A stretch of DNA of 64,000 bases from Strongylocentrotus purpuratus (lineage: Eukaryota; Echinodermata; Echinoidea; Camarodonta; Strongylocentrotidae). The position numbers and the translations under genes are program-made. Positions 48,501 to 52,619 of the stretch are shown in pieces (position 1 is the first letter of the stretch; each line of letters begins with the position of its first letter). Under the pieces are notes generated by a model. The model was given only the letters and a program-made list of their open reading frames with translations, was not told the origin of the DNA and made no database searches. The stretch lies in assembly GCF_000002235.5 (NCBI RefSeq), contig NW_022145613.1:14459383-14523382 (forward strand), in the 5' to 3' direction.

Positions 48501-51500
48501 ATACCCAGACACAACTCCCTCCCCCCCCCCCCAATCCTTATTACAAATGCTGCCAACTTTCATATGAATAATCTCAGTATTCTGTTGAAAATCAGTATTA
48601 TATGTGATTATATTTCATATACTGCAGAAATGTTTTGTTTGAGGCAGCTTATCACAGCAATCCAGCATGCATATGGGCATAGAGCTGTAGAAAATATTAA
48701 AATTAATAAAATTTAAAAAGAGTTATGGGGAAGAAAAAAAAGCATAAACTCTGCCTGAAATTGACAAGTCCAAGTATTGATGAGGCTTTCTCTTTTTGTC
48801 CAGTGACAAAACACAATTACTTCCTTCCTTTCAACTGAATTTCTTGTCATCAAAACACATGTATACCTGAGCTTTCACTGTCCGAAGCAACCCTGATTCT
48901 CCTTCGTTTCTTCTTTTGGGTGCTCATGGCATTTTTGGCAGCAGCTCTTGGCTTTCGTCTCCTAATGGTGATGTCCTCCTCACTAGCACTGCCTTCACTT
49001 GCCTCTTCTGTTTTAAATGCAAGCATGCAAAGAAAAAAATATAACTTACGAGAGTGCATCAATAATATACCAGTACATTTTGGTATGGGCTGAGGCATCA
49101 AAGTGGCATACTGATACGAATACCATCCAGTGATAGATATTATATCATGTTTGAGATGGCCACAGACTCCCCTCTGTCATGAAAGGAATTTTTTCCGGAC
49201 GAGAAAGGAATTCCTTTGTTTAAGAACTGGAAGAAAATGTACTACTCAAGCTTATGATGCATTATTGCATAAATTTGCATTTATGACACAGAGTCAATCT
49301 GGTTTTTGTTATTGCATGCTTCTAGCTGCCTATTGAATGTTTCCTTTTGTTAATTGTAATCCGTCAACCTGTTGGTATGAAAACAGAAATATCTTGCATA
49401 CCTTGGATGGTTTGATGTTAAGGACTTGGGCAAGGAAAGTGGGAAAAGGGAGGTTGCTTAGGAAAAATCAGCAGAACCCTTCAAGTTAGTGGTAGGGTGC
49501 AGATGTTATGCACAAACTAGATTTCACTTCGGCTCGCCTACACGTTAATTATCCGTGATCAAGAAGCGGGGAGTCAGCGAGAGAGACATTACAGAGCTGA
49601 GCTGCCAAGTCGACGGGATGTCTACCCAGTCTAGAGACTGGCAAAGCTACCCGGAGCTGTGAGGGACTCACCAGATGGAAGCTACCCAGTATTAAAGTTA
49701 TGTAATTGTAAATTGTTTATGTTCTGTTCATCTTGAATGCCACGATTTGAAGGCTGAAGATTAAAACTTCATTAGACCTCTATACAATTGTGTTCTGTTG
49801 TGGTTTCTGATAAGTTTGCAGTTAAAACAATTTTTTTCAAGTCACTCACGTGACACCCTCACAATTTCCATGACTTTCCACAAAAACACATTTTTCCATG
49901 ACTTTTCAGGCTTTTCCATGATCATGGGAAACCTGGCTTAAAAAGCTTAAGAGGCTTGATATCAGGTTTAAGTCATTTACTACATTTTCACCTCACTTGG
50001 CGAGTGTACTAGGCTTAAAATGCAACTTCACTTTTTGTTAAACCTTCAAATTAGTCCTTACCTTCAACCTCCATCTCGTCTTCCTCCTCCTCCTCGTCTT
50101 CCTCATCTTCCGATGGTACCTGGCATACAACAAGCTCCATCCTCTCCTCCCGGTCCTTCTTCAGCGCCTCATCGGCCTGGTCCATCCCTCTCCTGACGTC
50201 TGGTTTGGTGGTATGGAACTTACATCCAAATTGGCACTCCTTGGCTCGGCTCCCGTTGTAGCCCTCTATAAATCTTTCAAGATAGAATGGGATCACAGTG
50301 TTTTTAATTTTTACTATCGTTTACCTTTTGGGCCTTCTTGTGAAATAAGCCACTGGTCTACCAGGGCAAAGCAATTTTTGACGGGCTAAGTGTACCTTCA
50401 TGTCACTAGGTTGCACAAAAACAGGAAAATTGTCAAAATTGGACAGGAGCAGTGAGCAAGTTGGCTAGAACTGGAAAGCAACATAAGAGCTCTAGTTAAA
50501 TAAACAAATATCATTTTGGGGGAAGTCTCACTTTTTCAACAGCAAATACCTCCTGTGAGCATAAAGGTAGTAAATGGTTTGGTGCTTACTTATCACTGAT
50601 CCAAGCACGACTTGGTGGGTCATCGAAGAACTGGACATGAACGAGGCCTTTCCTGCCTTCCTTCTTGGTGCATTTCTCTAGGGTTGGGTGGTTGCAGACA
50701 AGGCTGGGCCACCATGGGTAGCCTTCCAGTCTGGCCCACACCAGATCCCCTGGGGCGAATGTCTGATGGCCATCTGGAGTGAGGAGGGGTGAAACGACAC
50801 AATAAGAACAAAATTGAAAGAAAATTCTGAACTCTTGAAATTCTCCATGTTGGGTTTCACACCACTATTTACTAGGCCTACCCATCTTTTTTCAATCATA
50901 AATTCATATTTTGATGGTCTGGACTGTATAACTGGCAAGGCATCACTTACAATTTACAAATAATGGAAACATGAGCTTTTGTCTGTAAGTAATTGTAGAC
51001 CTAACCACTTGTTTGTCAAATATCAAGGCGAAGGCCTTCTTTGACTTTATTATACTAGGTCTAGACCCTATTATAAATTAATAACGTAAAATTTCCTCAA
51101 GAACATTAATAGTAGCCTAGGCCTACATCAGGAATATTCATGAATTTCAAAAAATATATTTCAACATCGTCTTCCTTTCTTCAAATAATGTTCTTTCCAT
51201 CTTCTTTCATTTTTATCCCTTTTCTGTGTTTTTAAAAATTAATGACCTTTTTTGCATTGTTGGCACCAATATTTGAAATAACATTTCCTGGACCTGTTGA
51301 TTAGCTTCAATTTCAATTCAACATGATTTCGGCTTCACTTATTTGTTGAAATTAAGGCTACAATTTCTGCTTCTGCCTCGAGTAATCTAGTGCAGGTGTC
51401 CATGCACTGAAGCCTGCACCTGAAGGTGTCACTGCACTGCACCGTCAACATGACTCCAGTCAGTGAGTGACTTGCTGCACTGCTTCCCAACAAAACGTAA

Positions 51501-51679
51501 CTTTACTCACTTGTAATCTCAGATTTTGACTTCGATGGTGGACTTGTCGACAGTTTTTCTTTGGCATTTTCTTTCGGTGAAACCGATTTATCTGTCTCTG
51601 CCTTGTCACCTGCTTTTGGCGATGTTTTCTCGGTCTTTTTGCCGGGTAGCTTGGAAAAGTATGAAAATAAAGTCGCCAT
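596..51679 (-). CDS. MSH6: MSH6, DNA mismatch repair ATPase (29 exons, 3' end missing)
   Basis: MSH6 pairs with MSH2 to form MutS-alpha, which recognises base mismatches and small loops in the nucleus and starts repair. Exons in transcript order: 51511-51679, 50590-50773, 50062-50273, 48867-49007, 47982-48094, 46931-47269, 46495-46586, 44618-44705, 43996-44055, 43302-43376, 41102-41237, 20205-20270, 19453-19604, 17724-17795, 16788-17031, 16229-16298, 15648-15777, 14194-14366, 13608-13706, 12772-12852, 8978-9073, 8318-8408, 6870-7025, 4632-4864, 3928-4060, 3225-3323, 2264-2480, 1483-1727, 596-730. All junctions are GT-AG, all phases match, and the sum is 4101 bp (1367 codons). Vertebrate MSH6 is about 1360 residues in 10 exons, so this copy is far more intron-split. 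The product ends in frame at a GTGGGT donor, and the short final exon was not found in 1-595. Some donors (GTTCGT at 47981, GTTTGT at 8317) are weak but fit the protein. Confidence 0.95.
876..1037. mobile_element. Short MITE with TACAGT...ACTGTA ends, copy 1
   Basis: A 162-bp element in MSH6 intron 28, with inverted ends TACAGTGAAACCTG and CAGGTTTGACTGTA. The interior repeats phrases such as ataaagrccac and gtctttatag. A diverged relative lies at 16367-16534, and interior-like phrases recur at about 15790-16000. TA flanks suggest a Tc1/mariner-type MITE, but the superfamily is an inference. Confidence 0.55.
1757..2148. mobile_element. TTAA-flanked MITE, family 1, copy 1
   Basis: A 392-bp non-coding element in intron 27 that begins TTAAAGGCATCG and ends CAATCCCTTTAA. 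It shares its whole length with 7834-8218 and 15172-15553. Shared internal phrases include aacaatgttaaatctgag near the start and ccaggattttgttt near the end. TTAA at both ends fits piggyBac or Kolobok target choice. No transposase is encoded. Confidence 0.75.
3536..3775 (-). pseudogene. Two decayed partial copies of MSH6 exon 25 with flanks
   Basis: In intron 25. Copy A, about 3536-3665, matches the real unit from its intron flank (tgt-atccctatt-ag) through the donor region and into exon 25 (ctacacatgttgcc is identical). Copy B, about 3668-3775, repeats tttgtatctgc, ggggagac-tcatt and aagagaaggggtg, then the donor and the first exon bases. The real unit is about 3817-4010. Both copies keep GTAAA at the position of the real donor, but their coding frames are degraded. 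They look like old tandem duplications of an exon-intron boundary segment. Confidence 0.75.
4632..14366 (-). CDS. MSH6: MSH6 exons 18-24: lever and clamp domains
   Basis: Residues about 782-1091. Exon 18 encodes [18 protein letters not shown] and [16 protein letters not shown], the classic MutS lever signature. Exon 19 holds [12 protein letters not shown], exon 20 [14 protein letters not shown], and exon 21 [18 protein letters not shown]. Exon 22 is a linker without strong motifs. Exon 23 (6870-7025) holds [12 protein letters not shown] and [16 protein letters not shown]. Exon 24 holds [35 protein letters not shown] and [17 protein letters not shown]. The clamp contacts DNA backbone non-specifically. 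Introns 20, 21 and 23 are loaded with LINEs and MITEs, and intron 23 holds four decayed copies of exon 23. Confidence 0.93.
5000..5265 (-). pseudogene. Decayed copies 1-2 of MSH6 exon 23
   Basis: Copy 1 (about 5005-5075) matches only the middle of exon 23. Copy 2 (5126-5265) covers most of it. On the minus strand it reads [17 protein letters not shown], two stop codons, then QKRLGCR followed by an intact GTAAGT donor, against [17 protein letters not shown] and KKRLGCR in the real exon. Flanking intron sequence (tatttattaggcagttcgc and tgtaaacaggac) is shared with 6750-6860 next to the real exon, so whole exon-plus-intron blocks were duplicated. Confidence 0.8.
5299..5690. mobile_element. TTAA-flanked MITE, family 2
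   Basis: A 392-bp element with perfect 26-bp inverted ends. Arm positions are 5299-5324 and 5665-5690. The left arm starts TTAAAGATAAACTTGAG and the right arm ends with its complement. TTAA sits at both outer edges. The arm resembles the ends of the larger element at 41378-42914 (both contain TTGAGTTCTG). It has no coding capacity and is inserted among the exon 23 copies. Confidence 0.75.
5707..6572. mobile_element. 866-bp TIR element with internal ~165-bp repeats
   Basis: The ends are 20-bp inverted repeats (ATGCCTCAGTCACACCTTTG and its complement at 6553-6572). TTA flanks both sides. The interior has a second inverted pair (tatcccccggcagt near 5867, actgccgggggata near 6485). It also holds about 2.5 tandem copies of a ~165-bp unit with phrases gagcgcacac and agacggaac. 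No transposase frame is seen. The superfamily is not assigned. Confidence 0.65.
6575..6745 (-). pseudogene. Decayed copies 3-4 of MSH6 exon 23
   Basis: Copy 3 (about 6578-6660) and copy 4 (6680-6745) lie immediately 3' of the real exon in transcript order. Copy 4 still reads [21 protein letters not shown] on the minus strand, nearly identical to the real exon, but lacks the rest. The TIR element at 5707-6572 and the MITE at 5299-5690 now separate these from copies 1-2. Confidence 0.75.
7834..8218. mobile_element. TTAA-flanked MITE, family 1, copy 2
   Basis: A 385-bp copy of the 1757-2148 element in intron 22, same orientation. It begins TTAAAGGCATCG and ends CACTTTAA. The end motif is slightly decayed, but the shared interior (accggttttaccatacc, atcaggcgatc-like phrases) is clear. 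Confidence 0.75.
9390..9592 (+). mobile_element. RTE-like LINE 3' fragment
   Basis: The plus strand encodes [15 protein letters not shown] then [17 protein letters not shown] and ends at a stop (9590). This matches the C-terminal tail common to RTE-type and related LINE reverse transcriptases (G+xxGxRxRGRxR followed by W). It is followed by a GA microsatellite. Only the 3' end of the element is present. It lies in MSH6 intron 20. Confidence 0.6.
9845..10048 (+). mobile_element. tRNA-derived SINE
   Basis: Pol III boxes are recognisable: an A-box-like TGGCGTAAGCCTG at 9877-9889 and a B-box GGTTCGAAAC at 9938-9947. These are followed by cggatggtgacatttaaaag and gtaaaaaccca, a tail common to SINEs of marine invertebrates. 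It ends in a short CA run. It sits antisense within intron 20, next to the L1-like element. Confidence 0.65.
10049..12508 (-). mobile_element. L1/Tx1-like LINE, 5'-truncated, long open frame
   Basis: The minus strand encodes about 650 residues of reverse transcriptase ORF2 without a stop (10558 to about 12508). Motif A is [12 protein letters not shown], then [14 protein letters not shown], the catalytic YADDM, and a C-terminal zinc knuckle [18 protein letters not shown] typical of L1/Tx1-group LINEs. The 5' part (endonuclease and first RT motifs) is missing. The 3' UTR is about 490 bp and includes a CA/C-rich simple repeat, ending in a 15-nt poly(A) (T run 10049-10063). CA repeats lie on both sides, so it entered a CA microsatellite. 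The intact frame suggests a recent insertion. Confidence 0.85.
12509..12551. repeat. (CA)n microsatellite
   Basis: About 21 CA dinucleotides directly at the 5' junction of the truncated L1-like LINE. A shorter CA run (10041-10048) lies at the other end. The split microsatellite was probably the insertion target. Confidence 0.85.
12856..13303. mobile_element. Foldback MITE, copy 1 (with nested hAT MITE)
   Basis: Arms read gttaagtgcctcattac... at the left and ...ggcacttaacaaat then tttgattacattac at the right, a near-palindrome. The centre matches copy 3 (43455-43722): aattacatacatt, ggacaa and tagcaac phrases. The left arm is interrupted by the 168-bp hAT-type MITE at 12898-13065. A shorter relative is at 35760-35943. 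Confidence 0.65.
12898..13065. mobile_element. hAT-type MITE, family A, copy 1
   Basis: A 168-bp element with ends CAGAGAAAAAAATAC and TATTTTTTTCCCTG, flanked by 8-bp direct repeats CTCATTAC and CTCGTTAC (one mismatch). CAG-type termini with an 8-bp target duplication are diagnostic of hAT elements. It is the inverted relative of 23247-23433, sharing gggcgaattagcccc and gcatagagttcaatgc phrases. It is nested in a foldback MITE. Confidence 0.8.
14550..14885 (-). mobile_element. RTE-like LINE 3' fragment
   Basis: The minus strand encodes the RT C-terminal tail: [16 protein letters not shown], then [18 protein letters not shown]. This is the hallmark of RTE-type LINE 3' ends. It terminates in a CAT/ATG trinucleotide run (14551-14561), and AATACAATACA flanks both sides as an 11-bp target duplication. 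It is 5'-truncated and lies in intron 17 of MSH6. Confidence 0.75.
15172..15553. mobile_element. TTAA-flanked MITE, family 1, copy 3
   Basis: A 382-bp copy in intron 17, beginning TTAAAGGCATTG and ending CAATCCCTTTAA. Here the two ends match best as a 12-bp inverted repeat with one mismatch. Three copies inside one gene in the same orientation are dispersed insertions, because the surrounding sequence is unrelated. Confidence 0.75.
15648..20270 (-). CDS. MSH6: MSH6 exons 12-17: end of domain I and connector domain
   Basis: Residues about 537-781. Exon 12 holds [17 protein letters not shown], exon 13 [14 protein letters not shown], exon 14 [24 protein letters not shown], and exon 15 [16 protein letters not shown] then [12 protein letters not shown]. 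Exons 16-17 hold [18 protein letters not shown] and [17 protein letters not shown]. These align in order with the human connector domain. Intron 13 contains a CR1/L2-like LINE fragment, and intron 14 contains decayed copies of exon 15. Exon 13 uses donor GTGAGT at 19452 downward. Its reading frame stays open into the intron (see findings). Confidence 0.93.
16367..16534. mobile_element. Short MITE with TTACAGT...ACTGTAA ends, copy 2
   Basis: Same size and layout as the element at 876-1037. It begins TTACAGTCAAATCTTG and ends ATGGTTGACTGTAA, with interior ataaagacc phrases. It lies in MSH6 intron 15. It is more diverged than copy 1, and interior-like sequence also occurs at 15790-16000. Confidence 0.45.
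17040..17400 (-). pseudogene. Two decayed copies of MSH6 exon 15 5' part
   Basis: Copy 1 (about 17085-17215) and copy 2 (about 17277-17400) each repeat the first ~100 bp of exon 15 with its acceptor and upstream intron. Shared phrases are gagtgtctttgagaa, aggttgttgaaca, gagcttgccacattcaaac and aaacctgaccaaaattcaa. Copy 1 keeps the acceptor tttggtcag intact, while copy 2 is more eroded. Reading frames are damaged (for example [20 protein letters not shown] in a shifted frame). They lie upstream of exon 15 in transcript order. Confidence 0.8.
17840..19340 (-). mobile_element. CR1/L2-like LINE, 5'-truncated
   Basis: The minus strand encodes about 366 residues of the C-terminal half of a non-LTR reverse transcriptase ending at 18232. 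It has [39 protein letters not shown], the catalytic [24 protein letters not shown] and NTRQR near the end. The 3' end carries a 3' UTR with CA-rich simple repeat and a terminal array of 8-9-bp units (TTGAGTAAC / TTGAGTAG) at 17846-17898, usual for this LINE group. It lies in intron 13 in the gene's own orientation. Confidence 0.8.
23247..23433. mobile_element. hAT-type MITE, family A, copy 2
   Basis: A 187-bp element with ends CAGGGAAAAAATTA and TATTTTTTTCACTG, flanked by perfect 8-bp repeats GCAAGATA. The other array units show the uninterrupted site gcaagatacataaatg at the matching position, so this is a clean filled-versus-empty comparison. It is related in inverted orientation to 12898-13065. 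Confidence 0.9.
23990..24953. mobile_element. GGATCC-ended hAT-like element in array unit 1
   Basis: The element begins near GCGGATCCAGG and ends CCTGGATCCGCGCCTG, with long C-runs near both ends. The interior is an irregular minisatellite (units of about 100 bp with atgctcatctgac, taaaacccctgag, ctccgccccctggacc and cctgccagtgtcac). Equivalent elements lie in unit 2 (about 27133-28213) and unit 3 (about 30374-31444). The same family is at 52620-53842. Termini of the CAGxGGCGGATCC type with an 8-bp duplication at 48174-48309 support hAT membership. Confidence 0.65.
33508..34425. mobile_element. Putative repeat element with GTCTCGCCTGC inverted ends
   Basis: The left end contains GTCTCGCCTGCATAACG, and the right end contains the complement of GTCTCGCCTGCGTAGC. 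Between them lies about 1.9 copies of a ~185-bp direct repeat (33990-34340) with tgacctttgacctt, ctactcacatgattgggga and tttcattgactaagaactta. No coding capacity. The class is not assigned. Confidence 0.45.
34790..35110. repeat. Purine-rich (GA)n tract
   Basis: About 320 bp of almost pure AG/GA/GGA sequence with interspersed gagagaaa units and a G-run at 34938-34950. Open frames here are low-complexity translations and not genes. Confidence 0.8.
35760..35943. mobile_element. Foldback MITE, copy 2 (short hairpin)
   Basis: Arms of about 75 bp face each other around a short loop: taatgtaaccaaatttaat...gaggtgcct and its inverse ...aggcacttcac...attaaatttggttacatta. It is a relative of 12856-13303 and 43455-43722 but lacks their central segment. 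Confidence 0.75.
38062..39034 (+). CDS. Ig-superfamily type I membrane protein, nested in MSH6 intron 11
   Basis: A single open block on the plus strand, opposite to its host gene. From 38108 it encodes about 308 residues. A first Ig-like domain ([12 protein letters not shown], then [17 protein letters not shown]) lacks the usual second cysteine. A second ([11 protein letters not shown] ... GVVYCCFSF) has cysteines. A Thr/Ser-rich stalk, a membrane segment ([19 protein letters not shown]) and a ~35-residue cytoplasmic tail follow. A good signal peptide, [16 protein letters not shown], starts at 38062 but is one base out of frame with the Ig block, which itself is preceded by a stop at 38099-38101. 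So there is a frameshift, sequence error or unseen splice. A poly(A) signal AATAAA is at 39221. Function unknown. Immune or adhesion receptors have this layout. Confidence 0.65.
39221..39226 (+). terminator. Polyadenylation signal of the nested Ig gene
   Basis: AATAAA lies 187 bp after the stop codon of the Ig-domain gene and is followed within 15 bp by a T-rich stretch. Position and context fit a functional poly(A) site. Confidence 0.55.
39430..39512. repeat. Perfect 24-bp hairpin
   Basis: Arms 39430-39453 and 39489-39512 are exact complements around a 35-nt loop. The left arm begins GTTTTCACGAAGTGACGG. The match extends outward another ~9 bp with two mismatches. It may be a tiny foldback element. 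It lies 200 bp beyond the Ig gene poly(A) signal. Confidence 0.8.
40103..41020. repeat. 155-bp satellite with A-A-B higher-order structure
   Basis: Units start (gtcata(c/t)taaccaag) at 40103, 40261, 40419, 40573, 40730 and 40887, with periods 154-158 bp. Units 1, 2, 4 and 5 share cactatatattcttgat and gtggtgttattgc. Units 3 and 6 share cattca(c/t)catattc-type sequence and ttttgttgtattgc. The joining segments also pair 1 with 4 and 2 with 5. The array is therefore a duplicated trimer of about 470 bp. Small open frames here are periodic translations. Confidence 0.9.
41102..44705 (-). CDS. MSH6: MSH6 exons 8-11: mismatch-recognition domain
   Basis: Residues about 417-537. Exon 8 carries YDSSTLFVP, exon 9 the [17 protein letters not shown] strand, and exon 10 [12 protein letters not shown]. 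The Phe and Glu of the F-Y-E motif (F470 and E472 in my numbering) are the residues that stack on and hydrogen-bond to the mismatched base in MutS and MSH6. Exon 11 gives [33 protein letters not shown], strongly conserved with human. Exon 10 is bounded by a GTGAAT donor, exon 11 by GTAAGT. The following intron is the 20.8-kb intron 11. Confidence 0.94.
41416..41564. mobile_element. hAT-type MITE, family B, copy 1
   Basis: A 149-bp element with ends CAGGCGCGTAGCCA and TGGCTACGCGCCTG, flanked by perfect 8-bp duplications GGCGCTAC (41408-41415 and 41565-41572). G/C runs near both ends. It is nested just inside the left end of the 41378-42914 element, so it is younger than its host. Confidence 0.9.
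41640..42447 (+). mobile_element. 808-bp TIR element, possible hAT derivative
   Basis: The ends CAGGGAATAATTT and AAATTATTCCCTG are inverted, and TTAA lies at or next to both edges. Inside, the plus strand encodes [37 protein letters not shown], ending at 42279. The WIEYEESAG...C pattern faintly recalls the start of BED-type zinc fingers in hAT transposases. This reading is tentative. The two flanks do not give a clear 8-bp duplication. Confidence 0.45.
43455..43722. mobile_element. Foldback MITE, copy 3
   Basis: Near-palindromic element in intron 9. The left arm reads aatgtaatcaaatctaatg...ttaagtgcctt, and the right arm is its inverse, ending ggcactttatcaaagtttaat. A central inverted pair taggtaggacaa / ttgtcctacctag forms the apex. 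Full-length relative of 12856-13303. Confidence 0.75.
44186..44335. repeat. Pyrimidine-rich simple repeat
   Basis: A CT/CCCT-rich tract in intron 8, with a C-run at 44198-44208 followed by an A-run, then tctcactcccc-type units and a (CT)n stretch near 44299-44313. Confidence 0.8.
45161..45390. repeat. ~108-bp tandem duplication
   Basis: Two adjacent units sharing ctagaacaaaaggatgga, gacacggcaggaaatacc and actgatatctaca. They begin about 45161 and 45268. Non-coding, in intron 7, directly left of the CACTA-like element. Confidence 0.75.
45429..46317. mobile_element. CACTA-like element with long inverted ends
   Basis: An 889-bp element that begins CACTGCAAGCAAAA and ends TTTTTGCAGTG, bordered by TA on each side. 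Subterminal segments also mirror each other: about 27 bp around ATGGACCTATTACGGATGG at 45493-45520 is inverted at 46195-46222. CACTG termini fit animal EnSpm/CACTA elements. No transposase was recognised. Confidence 0.65.
46495..49007 (-). CDS. MSH6: MSH6 exons 4-7: disordered linker with a 23-residue repeat
   Basis: Residues about 189-417. Exons 4 and 5 encode acidic and Ser-rich linker with basic patches ([17 protein letters not shown], then [14 protein letters not shown]), matching the low-complexity region between PWWP and the MutS core in vertebrates. Exon 6 (113 codons) contains three in-frame 69-bp tandem units, at about 46981-47049, 47050-47118 and 47119-47187. Each encodes a version of [19 protein letters not shown]. 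Exon 7 ends with [11 protein letters not shown], equivalent to the human ETLEWLKEEKRRD segment at the entrance to the conserved core. The linker is expected to be a flexible tether. Threonine- and proline-rich repeats with TP steps could be kinase targets, but that is inference. Confidence 0.88.
46981..47187 (-). repeat. Coding 69-bp minisatellite in MSH6 exon 6
   Basis: Three in-frame tandem units starting at 46981, 47050 and 47119. Units differ by a few substitutions, mostly third-position or conservative. Length changes in multiples of 69 bp would keep the frame. Confidence 0.9.
48174..48309. mobile_element. Short hAT MITE with GGATC-bearing ends
   Basis: A ~136-bp element with ends CAGGGGCGGATCCAG and TGGATCTGCCACTG, flanked by an 8-bp duplication ATTGGAAC within longer shared flank sequence (gattggaacca on both sides). 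G- and C-runs lie inside each end. Located in MSH6 intron 4. Confidence 0.8.
50062..51679 (-). CDS. MSH6: MSH6 exons 1-3: PIP-box and PWWP domain
   Basis: Exon 1 begins [21 protein letters not shown] at residues 3-8 matches the PCNA-interacting box at the MSH6 N-terminus (TLYSFF in human). The ATG at 51679 is chosen because it puts this box at the extreme N-terminus. Exons 2-3 (about residues 57-188) encode a PWWP domain: [18 protein letters not shown], then [20 protein letters not shown] domains of MSH6 bind H3K36-methylated nucleosomes. Exon 3 then runs into RADEAL-like helices ([19 protein letters not shown]) and an acidic stretch of Glu and Asp. The acceptor of exon 3 at 50273 lacks a strong pyrimidine tract, but both phase and protein support it. 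Confidence 0.93.
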
Positions 51680-52619
51680 TTCGATTCGAAAACACCGCTC
51701 ACTAGACTACACAGTAGGGTACTGTACGTCGATATATGCACAGCTGATAATGTATACACACTGCGTACGTTATTAGCGCAAGTGCAGTTCTAATCCGAAC
51801 ACGTGTGTTCGATGGTTTCCGCGCGAAATTATTAAAAACGTAAACACGGAGAGCTAGGGCGAGCCAATTTCTACCAAGATCATGCGCAGTAAGTGCAGGA
51901 ACATTACCCTGGGCAAACCCTGGGCAAACTTTTATCAAACTTTTTTCAAAATGTCACCTAACTGACTCAAGTATTTAATTGTTGTGGAGTTTGTCCTATA
52001 AAAACATCTAAATATAATAAAAACAAAATATTTTGCCTCCCCAATCGAATGGGTGAAAAAATAGAAAAATAGAAAAGAAATGAGGAGCTCGAGGGAAAAT
52101 TGGAGATAGGAAAGAGGAAGGACGCCCCCTCTTTAAAGTGGTTGCCTTGTTTACAGTAAAAAAAAAGAATTATACACCGAGTAAGACCAATTAATGCCCC
52201 CCCCCCCCCCCCACACACACACTTGGTGCCCATGCACAGCCTCAATGGATGGACTCACCCTGTTTCAATTATTTATTCAAAAAATGTTTAAAAATTAAGT
52301 ATAAAGTTTCAAGTTTCTTTAAAAAACATCTTTTAGTCTTTAACCCATTGCTTACTGGAACCTGGTGGTCTCAGTGTTAAGTCTATGGGAATTAGATAAT
52401 TCAGTAGTCAACAGGTAAATTTGCCAATTTCGTGTGCGTCCTAGCTAGGCCTACACAAATAAACAACCAATTTTGTTACCACAATCATAATCATCATTAT
52501 CATCATCACTGGCATTACCTTCATTTATTTATCAGCAGCAACACCAGCATCACAACCAACTTCCTCATCATCGTCAACATTATCATCATCATCACCCCCA
52601 CCACCACCATCACCACCAC
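51680..52619. other. MSH6 upstream region, then simple repeats
   Basis: The first 250 bp is the presumed promoter of MSH6 (E2F-type site, E-box). Beyond it lie a C-run at 52198-52212 followed by CA repeats. A trinucleotide stretch of ATC/ACC units (52480-52619) provides the target of the next element. No gene is supported. Confidence 0.6.
51816..51828. promoter_or_regulatory. Palindromic E2F-type site in the MSH6 promoter
   Basis: TTTCCGCGCGAAA lies 137 bp upstream of the MSH6 ATG. It contains overlapping TTTSSCGC/TTTCGCGC half-sites on both strands, a strong match to the E2F/DP consensus. A CACGTG E-box lies nearby at 51800-51805. No TATA box is apparent. Mammalian mismatch-repair genes are known E2F-responsive S-phase genes, so conserved cell-cycle control is a reasonable inference. 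Confidence 0.6.

Noticed and set aside
48850-49101. Independent small gene starting with a hydrophobic Met-rich leader
   Set aside because: The frame is MSH6 exon 4 extended into its upstream intron. The leader part is intron sequence.
49416-49800. Possible solo LTR-like fossil
   Set aside because: An ATTAAA-containing end and a GC-richer body recall an LTR, but I could not find matching ends or a convincing target duplication, so I do not call it.
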